From Streptomyces mexicanus (GTDB lineage Bacteria > Actinomycetota > Actinomycetes > Streptomycetales > Streptomycetaceae), in NCBI RefSeq assembly GCF_902506575.1, contig NZ_LR732544.1:5513468-5557759 (forward strand): 44,292 nt of DNA, given 5' to 3'. The position numbers and the translations under genes were made by a program. A model generated the notes under the pieces. That model did no database searches, had not been told where the DNA came from, and saw nothing but the letters and a program-made list of their open reading frames with translations. Positions 8,455-17,718 of the stretch are shown here, one piece after another (positions within the stretch are counted from its first letter, which is position 1; each line of letters starts with the position of its first letter).

Positions 8455-9075
8455 TCAGCCGACCTTGGTCCACTCCTGGCAGCCCTTGGTCTCGAAGTAC
8501 TCGCCCTTGTTGACCGTCACGCGCCCCTGACCCTGCAGGTTCTCGTTGGCGATGATCGCGCCGAGCTCCCCGGAGGCGTCCTTGGTACGCGCCCAGTAGC
8601 AGTTCTCGATGACGCTGTCGTGGTTCGGCCCGGCGGTCTTGTAGGTGCCCGGCTGCATGTCCTCCCCGACCAGGTACTGGCCTTCGCCCCCGACCGTGGT
8701 GGCCGCCCCAGGCTTCTTGGCCGGCTTCGGCGTGACCGTCACCTTCTCCGTGACGGTGGCGGCGGGCTTGGGGTCACCGCCACGGGCGGCAGCGGTCTTG
8801 GTGACGGTGACCGCCGGGGCGGGGGCGGCGGAGTCGCTCTTGCCACCGGAGTCCCCGTTGCCGCCGATGCCGACGCCGACCAGAAGCGCGACGATCGCGG
8901 TCGCGCCATGCGTCAGCCACGTCCTGCGACGTGACGGCTTCGGTCTTGACGGCTGCGCGGTCGGAAACCGGCCGTCACCGGGCGGCGGGACCGGCGGTTC
9001 GGCGCTCCAGCTCGGTGCGGCGCCGGCGCCGTGGGGCTGCGGGTTTCCGGGCAGTATCGAGGGCGTGTGACGCAT
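8455..9075 (-). CDS. Single-pass membrane-anchored protein of unknown function
   Basis: A 206-residue protein: a proline-rich cytoplasmic N-terminus (residues 1-50), a positive patch PSRRRTW, one transmembrane helix (about 56-71, HGATAIVALLVGVGIG), a low-complexity Ala/Pro/Thr/Val/Lys linker (about 80-125) and a C-terminal globular domain (about 130-206). That domain carries YLVGEDMQPGTYKT and two cysteines, C159 and C199, that could form a disulfide outside the cell. Proteins of this design are common in Streptomyces; no function is known to me. The start at 9075 is chosen because GGAGG lies 8 bases upstream. It is transcribed away from the restriction operon, so 9076-9309 is a shared divergent promoter region. 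Confidence 0.75.
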   Translation of the reverse strand: MRHTPSILPGNPQPHGAGAAPSWSAEPPVPPPGDGRFPTAQPSRPKPSRRRTWLTHGATAIVALLVGVGIGGNGDSGGKSDSAAPAPAVTVTKTAAARGGDPKPAATVTEKVTVTPKPAKKPGAATTVGGEGQYLVGEDMQPGTYKTAGPNHDSVIENCYWARTKDASGELGAIIANENLQGQGRVTVNKGEYFETKGCQEWTKVG

Positions 9076-9156
9076 CGCGGTCAGCCTCCAAGCGGTGTCC
9101 TGTGATGTGGCCCTCACAAGGTGCTCACTGTTCCGGCTCGAAGGCCCGCAACTCTC

Positions 9157-9174
9157 TGATAACCCCTATTATCA
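9157..9174. promoter_or_regulatory. Palindrome TGATAACCCCTATTATCA, candidate operator (copy 1)
   Basis: TGATAA and TTATCA form 6-bp arms around CCCCTA, an AT-rich island in GC-rich DNA between divergent genes. It ends 135 bp before the first restriction-operon gene (9310) and 81 bp before the start of the minus-strand gene (9075). A near-identical palindrome lies before the SMC-like gene (20953-20970). A TAGATT at 9207-9212 could be a -10 element. Confidence 0.6.
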
Positions 9175-9309
9175 AGCGGGTTTCGCTGTACCTTCCGAGG
9201 TCCCGGTAGATTGCTGACGCCTGCCCCACTGAAGAGGGGCGGACCACGAGGCCCGAAGGCGGGGACGCCGGCCTCGAAGACTGCAGGGAAGAAGGGGGGA
9301 ATACGTCCG

Positions 9310-11451
9310 ATGACGACACACACGGCTTCGACGACCCCCACGCCCATCCTGCCCGAAACCCCGGCCTGGCGGATCACATACGCCGAGATCGCCGCCCTCG
9401 CCCAGGTCAAACGCCCGGTCCCCACCACCTGGGCCCGCCGTCACCCCGACTTCCCGGCACCCGTCGCCCACGACGACGGACGTCCCCTGTTCGACGCCCG
9501 TGCCGTCGTCGACTGGCTCGCCTCGACCGGCCGCGGCAACACCGACCCCCGCCGCCTGCGCGCCGAGCTGGCCCTGCACACCCTGGCCGCCTGGCGCACG
9601 CCGTTGCTGCCGGCGTCCGTCCTGATCGGCGCGCTGACCTCACTGGTCTGCCTGCACCAGCAGCTGGACGCGCCCGTCGCCGACGGCCGGCCCTGGCCCT
9701 CCCTCCTGGAACGGGCGGCGGCCATCGACCCGGACGACGACGTCCTCGTCTCCGAACTGCGCGCCCTGCCCGACCCCGACCGCACCGGCCCCGCCCTCGC
9801 CCACCTCGCCGACGAACTGATCGACGCCGCCTACAACCCCGCCGAAGCCTTCGACTGGATCCTCCAGGCCCGCCACCGCCTCGGCTCCCGAGAGCCGGCC
9901 GCCGACGAGCCCACCCCGGAGGTGACGCGTGCCCTCGCCGCCCTCTCCGGCGTCGACACCCTCGGCGAAGGGTCGGTGATCGCGGTCCCGTACGCCGGCT
10001 CCGGTGACCTGCCGGCGGCCTTGCACGACCGCGCCGCCGAGGACTCCGCCCACACCTACCTGGCCGCCGACCCCGACCTGGCCCGGGTGCGCCTCGTACG
10101 CCGCCGGATGCTGGTGCGCGGGGTGTACGAGTTCCGGCTCGACGTGGTCCAGGGCGAGGAGGTGTCCGTCGATGAATGGGGCGACCCGGACCTGCTCGTC
10201 TGCGCCCTCCCCTACGAGCCCGCCGAGACCCGCGACCCGAAGGCGGTCCTGGAGCAGGTCGCCGCCCTCACCGACTACCTCGACACCGGCGCCGGTGCCC
10301 TCGTCCTCGGCCCCGCCGACGCCCTGACCGGCCCGCTCGCCCGGCACGGCGACGCCGACCGCCTGCGCCGCTCCTTCCTCGCGCCGGGCCTGCTCAAGGC
10401 CGCGATCAGCCTGCCCGACGGCGCCTACGCCTACCGCCCCGGCTACCGCACGGCGGCCTGGCTCCTCGCGCGCGTCCCCGAGGAGCAGCGCACGGGCCTG
10501 GTCCTCCTCGCCGACTACTCCGCCCAGCCGCTCACCGAACCCGTCCTCGCCACGCTCGCCGAGGACATCGCCATCTGGCGCACCTCCGGCTGGCGGCACG
10601 ACCCGCGCCACGAACCCCGCCACGCCGCCATCGTCCGCGGCACCGACCTCGACGACCGTCCTGGCGCCCCGTTCACCCCGCAGCAGCGCACCCGCACCGC
10701 CCGCTACACCCGTACGGTCGCCGAACGCCCCGCCCGCATCGCGGACTTGGAACGCCACCTGGCCGACCTCCACGCGCGGTCCGCCGCGACCGGCCTCCAC
10801 CTGAACGCCCGTGCGGAGCCGCGCCCCGAGAGCCGGCCGGTGCGCCGCACCAGCGTCGCCCGACTGCTGCGCACCCGCCGCCTGCGCCGCCGCCCCGGCC
10901 ACCGTTTCGCCCCCGAACACCTGACCGCCGACGGCCACTACCCGGTCCTCACCCCCGAGGAGATCCTGGGGACCGCCCGCATCGGCACCCGCCGCATCGA
11001 CCGGGGCATCCTCCTCACCGCCTACGAGCACGCGCAGTTCACCGAGCCCGGCGACCTCGTCGTCACCGCCCACCCGCGTTTCGGCGTCCACGTCGACACG
11101 GCGGGCCTGTCCCTGGTCGCCGCCCCGGCCCGCATCCTGCGCGTCCATCCCGACGCGGACCCGCCGCTGCGGCCCCGGGTGCTGGCCGCGCTGCTGCGCG
11201 CGGCGGCCGCCGAACACGCCCGCGTCGGGGGCGCCGTACGCGCGCCGCGCCGCATCGAAGACCTCGTCATCCCCGACCTCGGCCGCGCCGAGGCCGACCT
11301 GTACGAGGCGGTCCTCGCCGACATCGAGTCCCGGGCGGCCCTGCTGCGCGAGCAGACCGCCGCGCTCGACGACCTGTCCCGGCTGATGGCCGCCGGCATG
11401 GCCGACGGCACGCTGACCATCCAGCCCGTACCGCACACCGACACTCATTGA
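9310..11451 (+). CDS. N6-adenine-methyltransferase-like protein with degenerate catalytic motif, first gene of the type I R-M operon
   Basis: A 713-residue protein. Residues 15-75 look like a winged-helix/HTH (ITYAEIAALAQVKRPVPTTWARRH ending in a LFDARAVVDWL strand-helix). A central Rossmann-like region follows, where AVPYAGSGDL (225-234) stands in place of the DPxxGSGG SAM-binding motif and CALPY (298-302) in place of the catalytic NPPY/F. The C-terminal part (about 520-713) resembles a target-recognition/HsdS-like region with a final helical segment. The missing Asn-Pro-Pro suggests that it does not methylate. The ATG at 9310 is preferred to the TTG at 9211 because GGGGGGA precedes it. It is 17 bp from hsdM, so it is in the operon. 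A regulatory or structural role is inference. Confidence 0.7.
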   Translation: MTTHTASTTPTPILPETPAWRITYAEIAALAQVKRPVPTTWARRHPDFPAPVAHDDGRPLFDARAVVDWLASTGRGNTDPRRLRAELALHTLAAWRTPLLPASVLIGALTSLVCLHQQLDAPVADGRPWPSLLERAAAIDPDDDVLVSELRALPDPDRTGPALAHLADELIDAAYNPAEAFDWILQARHRLGSREPAADEPTPEVTRALAALSGVDTLGEGSVIAVPYAGSGDLPAALHDRAAEDSAHTYLAADPDLARVRLVRRRMLVRGVYEFRLDVVQGEEVSVDEWGDPDLLVCALPYEPAETRDPKAVLEQVAALTDYLDTGAGALVLGPADALTGPLARHGDADRLRRSFLAPGLLKAAISLPDGAYAYRPGYRTAAWLLARVPEEQRTGLVLLADYSAQPLTEPVLATLAEDIAIWRTSGWRHDPRHEPRHAAIVRGTDLDDRPGAPFTPQQRTRTARYTRTVAERPARIADLERHLADLHARSAATGLHLNARAEPRPESRPVRRTSVARLLRTRRLRRRPGHRFAPEHLTADGHYPVLTPEEILGTARIGTRRIDRGILLTAYEHAQFTEPGDLVVTAHPRFGVHVDTAGLSLVAAPARILRVHPDADPPLRPRVLAALLRAAAAEHARVGGAVRAPRRIEDLVIPDLGRAEADLYEAVLADIESRAALLREQTAALDDLSRLMAAGMADGTLTIQPVPHTDTH

Positions 11452-11468
11452 GGGAGACGGTTCACCCG

Positions 11469-13091
11469 ATGCCTCCACGCAAGAAGAAGCCCGCCGACCA
11501 GACGGAGCTGTTCAGCGCCTCCACCGCCAAGGAGATCCAGGACATCCTCTGGAGGGCGGCCGACAAGCTGCGCGGCTCCATCGACGCCGCCCAGTACAAG
11601 GAGTTCGTCCTCGGTCTGATCTTCCTGAAGTACGTCTCGGACGCCTTCGAGGAGCGTCGTACGGAACTGGCGAAGGAACTCGCCGAGGACGGCATCTCCG
11701 AGGACCGCCTCGACGACTTCCTGGAGGACCGCGACGAGTACACCGGCGCCCATGTCTTCTGGGTCCCGGAGAACGCCCGCTGGTCCTGGATCGCCGCCAA
11801 CGCCAAGGCCCAGGGCGTCGGCAAGCTCCTGGACGACGCGATGGACGCGATCATGCGGGAGAACGCCTCCCTCACCGGTGTCCTCCCCAAGATCTTCAAC
11901 CAGGACCGCGTCGACCAGAAGCGGCTCGCCGAACTCGTCGACCTGATCAGCGACGCCCGCTTCGGCGGCAGCGAGGACCGGCCGGCCCAGGACCTGCTGG
12001 GCGAGGTGTACGAGTACTTCCTCGGCAACTTCGCACGGGCGGAGGGCAAGCGGGGCGGCGAGTTCTACACGCCGCGCTCGGTGGTCCAGCTGATCGTGGA
12101 GATCCTGGAGCCGTACGAGGGGCGGGTGTACGACCCGGCGTGCGGCTCGGGCGGCATGTTCGTGCAGGCGGCCAAGTTCATCGAGGCCCACCGGGGCAAG
12201 GGACACAAGGCCGACATCTCGATCTACGGCCAGGAACTGAACGAGCGCACCTGGCGGCTCGCCAAGATGAACCTGGCCATCCACGGCATCGACGGCAACC
12301 TCGCCGCCCGCTGGGGCGACACCTTCGCCGACGACAAACACCCGGACCTCAAGGCCGACTTCGTGATGGCCAACCCGCCCTTCAACATCAAGGACTGGGC
12401 GAGGGACGAGAGCGACCCGCGCTGGAAGTACGGGGTTCCGCCGAAGAACAACGCCAACTACGCCTGGCTCCAGCACATGATCTCCAAGCTGGGGGAGAGG
12501 GGCACGGCCGGCATCGTCCTGGCGAACGGCTCGATGAGCTCACAGTCCAGCGGCGAGGGCGAGATCAGGCAGGCGCTGGTCGAGGCCGACCTGGTGGCGT
12601 GCATGGTGGCGCTACCTCCGCAGCTGTTCCGCACGACGCAGATTCCGGCGTGCCTCTGGTTCCTGGCCAAGGACAAGTCGCCGCAGGGCGCACGGCGGTT
12701 GGACGACCGGCGGGGCGAGATCCTGTTCATCGACGCCCGGGGGATGGGCGAGATGGCCGACCGCACGGAGCGCATCCTGCCGGAGGCGGACCTCAGGAAG
12801 ATCGCGGACACCTACCACGCGTGGCGGGGAACGGCATCGGCGCGCGAGGCCGGGCTGACGTACGAGGACGAGCCGGGCTTCTGCTACTCGGCCGACCTGG
12901 AGACGGTCCGGGAGCACGGGTACGTGCTGACGCCGGGGCGGTACGTGGGGGCCGTGGAGGCGGAGGAAGAGGACGCGGAGGCTGTCGCCGAGCGGATCAG
13001 CAAGCTGACGGAGGAGCTGTACGAGCTGTTCGACAAGTCGGCGGAGCTGGAGAAGACGGTGCGGGTGCAGTTGGGGAGGGTCGATGTCTGA
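11469..13091 (+). CDS. hsdM: Type I restriction-modification system, methyltransferase subunit HsdM
   Basis: A 540-residue N6-adenine DNA methyltransferase subunit. The HsdM N-terminal helical domain is seen in residues 20-150 (ILWRAADKLRGSIDAAQYKEFVLGLIFLKYVSDAFEERR). SAM-binding motif I is DPACGSGGMF (222-231) and catalytic motif IV is NPPF (302-305). With HsdS it methylates adenines in a bipartite target and marks host DNA as self; with HsdR it forms the restriction complex. AGGGAG precedes the ATG at 11469. It overlaps hsdS by 8 bp. Length and motifs are normal, so it is probably active. Confidence 0.95.
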   Translation: MPPRKKKPADQTELFSASTAKEIQDILWRAADKLRGSIDAAQYKEFVLGLIFLKYVSDAFEERRTELAKELAEDGISEDRLDDFLEDRDEYTGAHVFWVPENARWSWIAANAKAQGVGKLLDDAMDAIMRENASLTGVLPKIFNQDRVDQKRLAELVDLISDARFGGSEDRPAQDLLGEVYEYFLGNFARAEGKRGGEFYTPRSVVQLIVEILEPYEGRVYDPACGSGGMFVQAAKFIEAHRGKGHKADISIYGQELNERTWRLAKMNLAIHGIDGNLAARWGDTFADDKHPDLKADFVMANPPFNIKDWARDESDPRWKYGVPPKNNANYAWLQHMISKLGERGTAGIVLANGSMSSQSSGEGEIRQALVEADLVACMVALPPQLFRTTQIPACLWFLAKDKSPQGARRLDDRRGEILFIDARGMGEMADRTERILPEADLRKIADTYHAWRGTASAREAGLTYEDEPGFCYSADLETVREHGYVLTPGRYVGAVEAEEEDAEAVAERISKLTEELYELFDKSAELEKTVRVQLGRVDV

Positions 13092-14316
13092 GTGGGAGAG
13101 GGTGCGCTTTGACCAGCTCGCCTCATCGGAGCGGTGGGCATTCTCCATCGGGCCGTTCGGGTCGAAGGTTACGACCAGTGACTACTGCGAAGACGGGGTT
13201 CCCTTCATCCGCGGCGTAAATCTGTCGCAGGGTGTTTTTCTGGATGATGACTTTGTCTTCATCTCGGAAGAAAAAGCTAAAGAGATCGCGTCGGCGCTTG
13301 TAAAGCCCGGGGACATCGTGTTCACCCGCAAGGGGACTGTTGGTCAGGTCTCGATGATTCCGCGCGCTCCGCGCTATGAGAAGTACGCTATTTCGGGAAG
13401 TCAGGTGAAGGCTCGCCTTGACGAACGCCGTGCTGTAGCCGAGTTCTACTACTACTGGTTTCGGTCCCCTGCCGGCCAGCACAGCATTCTTGCGCATGCC
13501 GTCACTACCGGCGTGCCCAGCCTTGCGAACTCCCTCCAGAGCATCCGCGGACTCGTAGTACCGAAGCCGCCTTTGTCCGAGCAGGCGGCTGTGGCGGCCG
13601 TCCTGGGAGTATTGGATGACAAGATCGCCGTTAACGAGCGCATTGCTGCCACCTCGCGTGAGCTCGCGCTTGCCCTATTTATTCAGGCGATTGCAGAGGA
13701 TGCCGACATGGAGGTCGGCGTTGAATCTGTAGCGTGTGCTCTCACCCGAGGTATCGCCCCGAAATACTCCGAATCCCCGGATGATCTTTTGGTGCTGAAC
13801 CAGAAGTGCATTCGAGATGGGAGGGTGAGCCTCGCCCCCTCGCGTCGTACGCAGCGAGAAAGAGTGAAGGCCCCGAAGCTGCTGATGAAGAACGATGTTC
13901 TCGTGAACTCAACAGGCGTCGGCACGCTCGGTCGCGTTGCGCGGTGGACGCTTGATGAGGCCGCGACAGTCGACTCGCATATCACGATTGTGCGGTTTGA
14001 TGAGGCTCAGGTCGACCCCGTGTGCGCAGGATTCGCCATCCTTCGCGCGCAGCCCGAGATCGAGGAAATGGGCGAGGGCAGCACCGGCCAGACGGAGCTT
14101 CGACGCACTCAGCTGGGTGAACTCGCGATCACTCTCCCTAGCAAGGAGCGGCAGCAAGCGCTTCGTCCCAAGCTTGATGCACTGGAAGCACGAGCTGACC
14201 AGGCTTTGCGCGAGTCGCAGGCCCTCGCCACCCTCCGCGACACCCTCCTCCCCCAGCTCATGTCCGGCCGACTCCGCGTCAAGGACGCCGAGAAGATTGT
14301 CGAGGACGCCACATGA
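13084..14316 (+). CDS. hsdS: Type I restriction-modification system, specificity subunit HsdS
   Basis: A 410-residue specificity subunit that reads the DNA target for both methylation and restriction. It has two target-recognition domains, about 1-175 and 215-365. Each is followed by a helical spacer: PLSEQAAVAAVLGVLDDKIAVNERI (176-200, the family's typical motif), and the C-terminal one ending in LRDTLLPQLMSGRLRV. The recognition sequence cannot be predicted by eye. The base composition is visibly lower in GC than its neighbours, with many A/T third positions, most of all in the recognition domains. That is usual for hsdS genes, which recombine and travel between strains. It overlaps hsdM by 8 bp and hsdR by 4 bp (ATGA). 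Confidence 0.93.
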   Translation: MSEWERVRFDQLASSERWAFSIGPFGSKVTTSDYCEDGVPFIRGVNLSQGVFLDDDFVFISEEKAKEIASALVKPGDIVFTRKGTVGQVSMIPRAPRYEKYAISGSQVKARLDERRAVAEFYYYWFRSPAGQHSILAHAVTTGVPSLANSLQSIRGLVVPKPPLSEQAAVAAVLGVLDDKIAVNERIAATSRELALALFIQAIAEDADMEVGVESVACALTRGIAPKYSESPDDLLVLNQKCIRDGRVSLAPSRRTQRERVKAPKLLMKNDVLVNSTGVGTLGRVARWTLDEAATVDSHITIVRFDEAQVDPVCAGFAILRAQPEIEEMGEGSTGQTELRRTQLGELAITLPSKERQQALRPKLDALEARADQALRESQALATLRDTLLPQLMSGRLRVKDAEKIVEDAT

Positions 14317-17300
14317 CGACACACGACAACGGAAACGACCACGACGGCAGAAGCGACCGTCGCCCCACCGAAGCCGACTGGGAAGTCCTCGCCCTCGACG
14401 AGCTCGCCGAGTTGGCCTGGCTGCCGGCCTCCGGTAACGAGTTCGCGCCCGGCTCGGGGCACCGGAAGTCCTGGGACGACCTGATCCTGTACCCGGACCT
14501 CCACGAGGCGATCGAGCGGCTGAACCCCGATCTTCCCCCGGACGTCGTCCGGGACGCCGTGACGACCGCCGCCACCCCCGGCTCGCAGGACACCTACGAG
14601 GAGAACCGGACCGCCCACCGCCTCCTCACCACCGGCATCCGTTCGGTCACCTACACCGACTCCTTCGGCGCAGAGCACAACCCGACCATTCGCCTGGTCG
14701 ACCTCACCGACCCGGACGCGAACACCTACCGCGCCCTCAACCAGGTCACCGTCATCGACGGCGAGAAGAACCGCCGTTTCGACGTCGTCCTGTACGTCAA
14801 CGGCCTGCCCCTCGCCGTCATCGAGCTCAAGCGTGCCGGCGACGAGGACGCCACGCTCCAGACGGCGCACGCCCAGGTCGCCCGCTACGTCGAGGAGCTG
14901 CCGACCGCCTTCCGCTTCAACACGGTCGTGCTCCTCTCCGACGGCATCACCGCCAAGTACGGCACCCCGTTCACGCCGTACGAGCATTTCGCGCCCTGGA
15001 ACACGGACGAGTTCGGCGCCCGCGTCGACCCGCTCACCGCCGAGGGCTTCGCGGAGTCGGGGCAGAACCTGGCGATCCACGGTCTGTTCACCCAGCCCCG
15101 CTTCCTCGCTCTCGTCAGCTCCTTCATCAACTTCGTCCCGTCGAAGCGGATGAAGCGGATCGCGAAGCCGCACCAGTACCACGCCGTCACCCGCGCCGCC
15201 GAGGCCGTCCGTACCGCCTCCGCGACCGACGGCAAGGCGGGCGTCGTCTGGCATACCCAGGGTTCGGGCAAGTCGGAGGAGATGGTCCTCACCACCACCC
15301 TGGTGATGCGTGACCCGGCCCTGCTCAACCCCACCGTCGTGGTCGTCACCGACCGCACGGACCTCGACGACCAGCTGTACACGACGTTCCAGGAGAGCGA
15401 AATCCTCCCGGAAGCGCCCAAGCAGGTCGTCACCCGCGCCGAACTCCGTGAGGAGCTGGCGGCGAAGAGGACGGGAGGGATCCTCTTCACCACGCTCCAG
15501 AAGTTCGGCAAGACGAAGGAGGAGCGGGAGTCGGGCGCCGACCACCCGATGCTCTCCGACCGCCGGAACATCGTCGTGATCGTCGACGAGGCCCACCGCA
15601 GCCACTACGACGACCTCAACGGTCTCGCCCGCCACCTGCGCGACGCGCTCCCGCACGCCACGCTGCTCGCCTTCACCGGCACCCCGATCTCGGAGGCCGA
15701 CCGCAACACCCGCGAGGTCTTCGGCGACTACATCGACATCTACGACCTCAAGCGGGCCGCCGACGACGGCGCGACCGTGAAGGTCTACCACGAGAGCCGC
15801 GTGATCCAGCTCGTCCTGGACGAGGACGTGGATCCCACCCGGATCGACGAGGAGGCCGACCGCATCACCGACGGCCTCGACGACACCGAGCGCCGCCGCG
15901 TCGAACAGGCCGTGGCGACCATGAACGCCATGTACGGCGCGCCGGCCCGGATACGCGACCTCGCCGCCGACCTCGTGGAGCACTGGGAGGCGCGCCGCGA
16001 GCGCATGCAGCCGTTCGTCGGCGTCTCCGAGACCGGCGGGGCGCCCGGCAAGGCGATGGTCGTCTGCGCGACGCGAGAGATCTGCGTCCGCGTGTACGAC
16101 GCCCTGCGCGAGCTGCGGCCCGAGTGGCACAGCGACGAGTTCGACAAGGGCGTCATGAAGATCGTCTTCTCCTCGAACTCCCGCAAGGACCCCCAGGAAC
16201 TCCTCGCCCACGCCCTCACCGACAGCCGCCGCAAGGCCGTCATCAACCGGGCCAAGGACCCCGACGACGAGCTGGAACTGCTCATCGTCAACAACATGCT
16301 GCTGACCGGCTTCGACGCCCCGCCGATCCACACCATGTACCTGGACCGGCCGCTCAAGGGCGCGAACCTCATGCAGGCCCTGGCCCGCGTCAACCGGCGT
16401 TTCCGCGGCAAGGAGGACGGCCTCCTCGTCGGCTACGCGCCCCTGACGGAGAACCTCCAGAAGGCCATCGCCGAGTACACGGACGCCGACCAGCGCGACC
16501 GCACCCTGGGCCAGGACGTCGAGCGCGCCCTGGACGAACTCCGCAACGAGTACGACGTCCTCACCGGCATCCTGCGCGGCTTCGCCTGGGAACCCCTGCT
16601 CGACAAGCCCGGCCCCCGCGCCTTCGTCGACGCTGCCCTGAAGACCGCCAACCACCTGCGCGACCCCCGCACCCCCGGCAACAACCCCGACCTGCTGGAC
16701 GACCCGCGTCAGACCCTGGGCCGCCGCTTCCGCGACCACGCCCACCGGCTGGAGCGTTTCTGGGCGCTCGCGGGCAGTTCGAAGGACGTGGGGGACCGGT
16801 GCGGGGACAAGCCGGCCTGGAAGCGGCACATCCAGTTCTTCGTCGAGGTCCGCGCCTACATGGCCAAGCTGGACGCGATGGAGCGGGAGGCGCGCGGCCT
16901 GCCGGTGGCCCGCGACGTGGAGTTGTACCTCGCCCAGCTGACCTCCTCGGTCGTGGAGACCGGGGGAGTGACCGACCTCTTCGCCGAGGCCGGGCTGGAG
17001 ACCGCCGACCTGACCCATCTCAACGACGCGCTCGTCGCCCAGCTCCAGAAGAGCGACACGCCGCACCTGGCGGCCGAAGCGCTGCGGCGGCTCGTCGAGC
17101 GCAAGATGCGCGAGGTCACCCGGCACAACATCGTCCGGCAGACCACCTTCTCCCAGCGGCTGCAGGATCTGATGGTGCGCTACATGCGCCAGCAGTACAC
17201 CAGCGCCGAACTCATCGCCAAATTGGTCGAGTTGGCCAAGGAGGTCGCTGCCGACGCCCGCCGCGGCGAGAAGTTCGAACCGCCGCTCAACTGGCGCGAG

Positions 17301-17588
17301 CTCGCCTTCTACGACGCCGTCGCCGACCACGGCACGGCCCGCGCCGTGATGGGCGACGAGGTGCTGGCCGGTATCGCCCGCGAACTCGTCGCCGAGGTCC
17401 GCCGCCAGCTCAAGCCGGACTGGATCTCCCGCGAGTCCGTCCGCGCCCGACTGCGCAGCACGATCAAGCGGCTCCTGGCCCGCAACAACTACCCGCCGGA
17501 CCAGCAGAAGGAAGCCATCGACCTGGTTCTGCGCCAGATGGAGCACTTCGCCAACGAGTGGTCCGTGCACGGGGCTCCGGACGACTGA
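14313..17588 (+). CDS. hsdR: Type I restriction-modification system, endonuclease/translocase subunit HsdR
   Basis: A 1091-residue motor and nuclease subunit. The N-terminal PD-(D/E)XK nuclease shows D157 in RRFDVVLYV and E171-L-K173 in AVIELKR. The SF2 translocase follows with Walker A TQGSGKSEE (315-323), VDEAHRS (DEAH 425-428), LLAFTGTPI (motif III) and LLTGFDAPP with ALARVNRRFRGK (motifs V and VI). A long helical C-terminal domain binds the methylase core. Length and motifs fit an intact HsdR. It starts at an ATGA overlap with the hsdS stop and is followed by a strong hairpin, so it ends the operon. Confidence 0.95.
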   Translation: MTTHDNGNDHDGRSDRRPTEADWEVLALDELAELAWLPASGNEFAPGSGHRKSWDDLILYPDLHEAIERLNPDLPPDVVRDAVTTAATPGSQDTYEENRTAHRLLTTGIRSVTYTDSFGAEHNPTIRLVDLTDPDANTYRALNQVTVIDGEKNRRFDVVLYVNGLPLAVIELKRAGDEDATLQTAHAQVARYVEELPTAFRFNTVVLLSDGITAKYGTPFTPYEHFAPWNTDEFGARVDPLTAEGFAESGQNLAIHGLFTQPRFLALVSSFINFVPSKRMKRIAKPHQYHAVTRAAEAVRTASATDGKAGVVWHTQGSGKSEEMVLTTTLVMRDPALLNPTVVVVTDRTDLDDQLYTTFQESEILPEAPKQVVTRAELREELAAKRTGGILFTTLQKFGKTKEERESGADHPMLSDRRNIVVIVDEAHRSHYDDLNGLARHLRDALPHATLLAFTGTPISEADRNTREVFGDYIDIYDLKRAADDGATVKVYHESRVIQLVLDEDVDPTRIDEEADRITDGLDDTERRRVEQAVATMNAMYGAPARIRDLAADLVEHWEARRERMQPFVGVSETGGAPGKAMVVCATREICVRVYDALRELRPEWHSDEFDKGVMKIVFSSNSRKDPQELLAHALTDSRRKAVINRAKDPDDELELLIVNNMLLTGFDAPPIHTMYLDRPLKGANLMQALARVNRRFRGKEDGLLVGYAPLTENLQKAIAEYTDADQRDRTLGQDVERALDELRNEYDVLTGILRGFAWEPLLDKPGPRAFVDAALKTANHLRDPRTPGNNPDLLDDPRQTLGRRFRDHAHRLERFWALAGSSKDVGDRCGDKPAWKRHIQFFVEVRAYMAKLDAMEREARGLPVARDVELYLAQLTSSVVETGGVTDLFAEAGLETADLTHLNDALVAQLQKSDTPHLAAEALRRLVERKMREVTRHNIVRQTTFSQRLQDLMVRYMRQQYTSAELIAKLVELAKEVAADARRGEKFEPPLNWRELAFYDAVADHGTARAVMGDEVLAGIARELVAEVRRQLKPDWISRESVRARLRSTIKRLLARNNYPPDQQKEAIDLVLRQMEHFANEWSVHGAPDD

Positions 17589-17615
17589 GCTGCCCGTAAC
17601 GACGCACAGGGGCAT

Positions 17616-17655
17616 GGGCTGCTCACCGGCCGGCGGATGCCGGCGTGAGCGGCCC
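17616..17655 (+). terminator. Hairpin after hsdR
   Basis: GGGCTGCTCAC (17616-17626) pairs with GTGAGCGGCCC (17645-17655) with one T-G step. The inner CCGGC/GCCGG arms close the loop. It lies 28 bp after the hsdR stop, between same-strand genes. Confidence 0.6.
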
Positions 17656-17718
17656 CGCCCAGCGGCCCAACAGACTGATACAGGGGAGTAGTTCCTCCCA
17701 GAAGGGCAGGTTCTTGCC

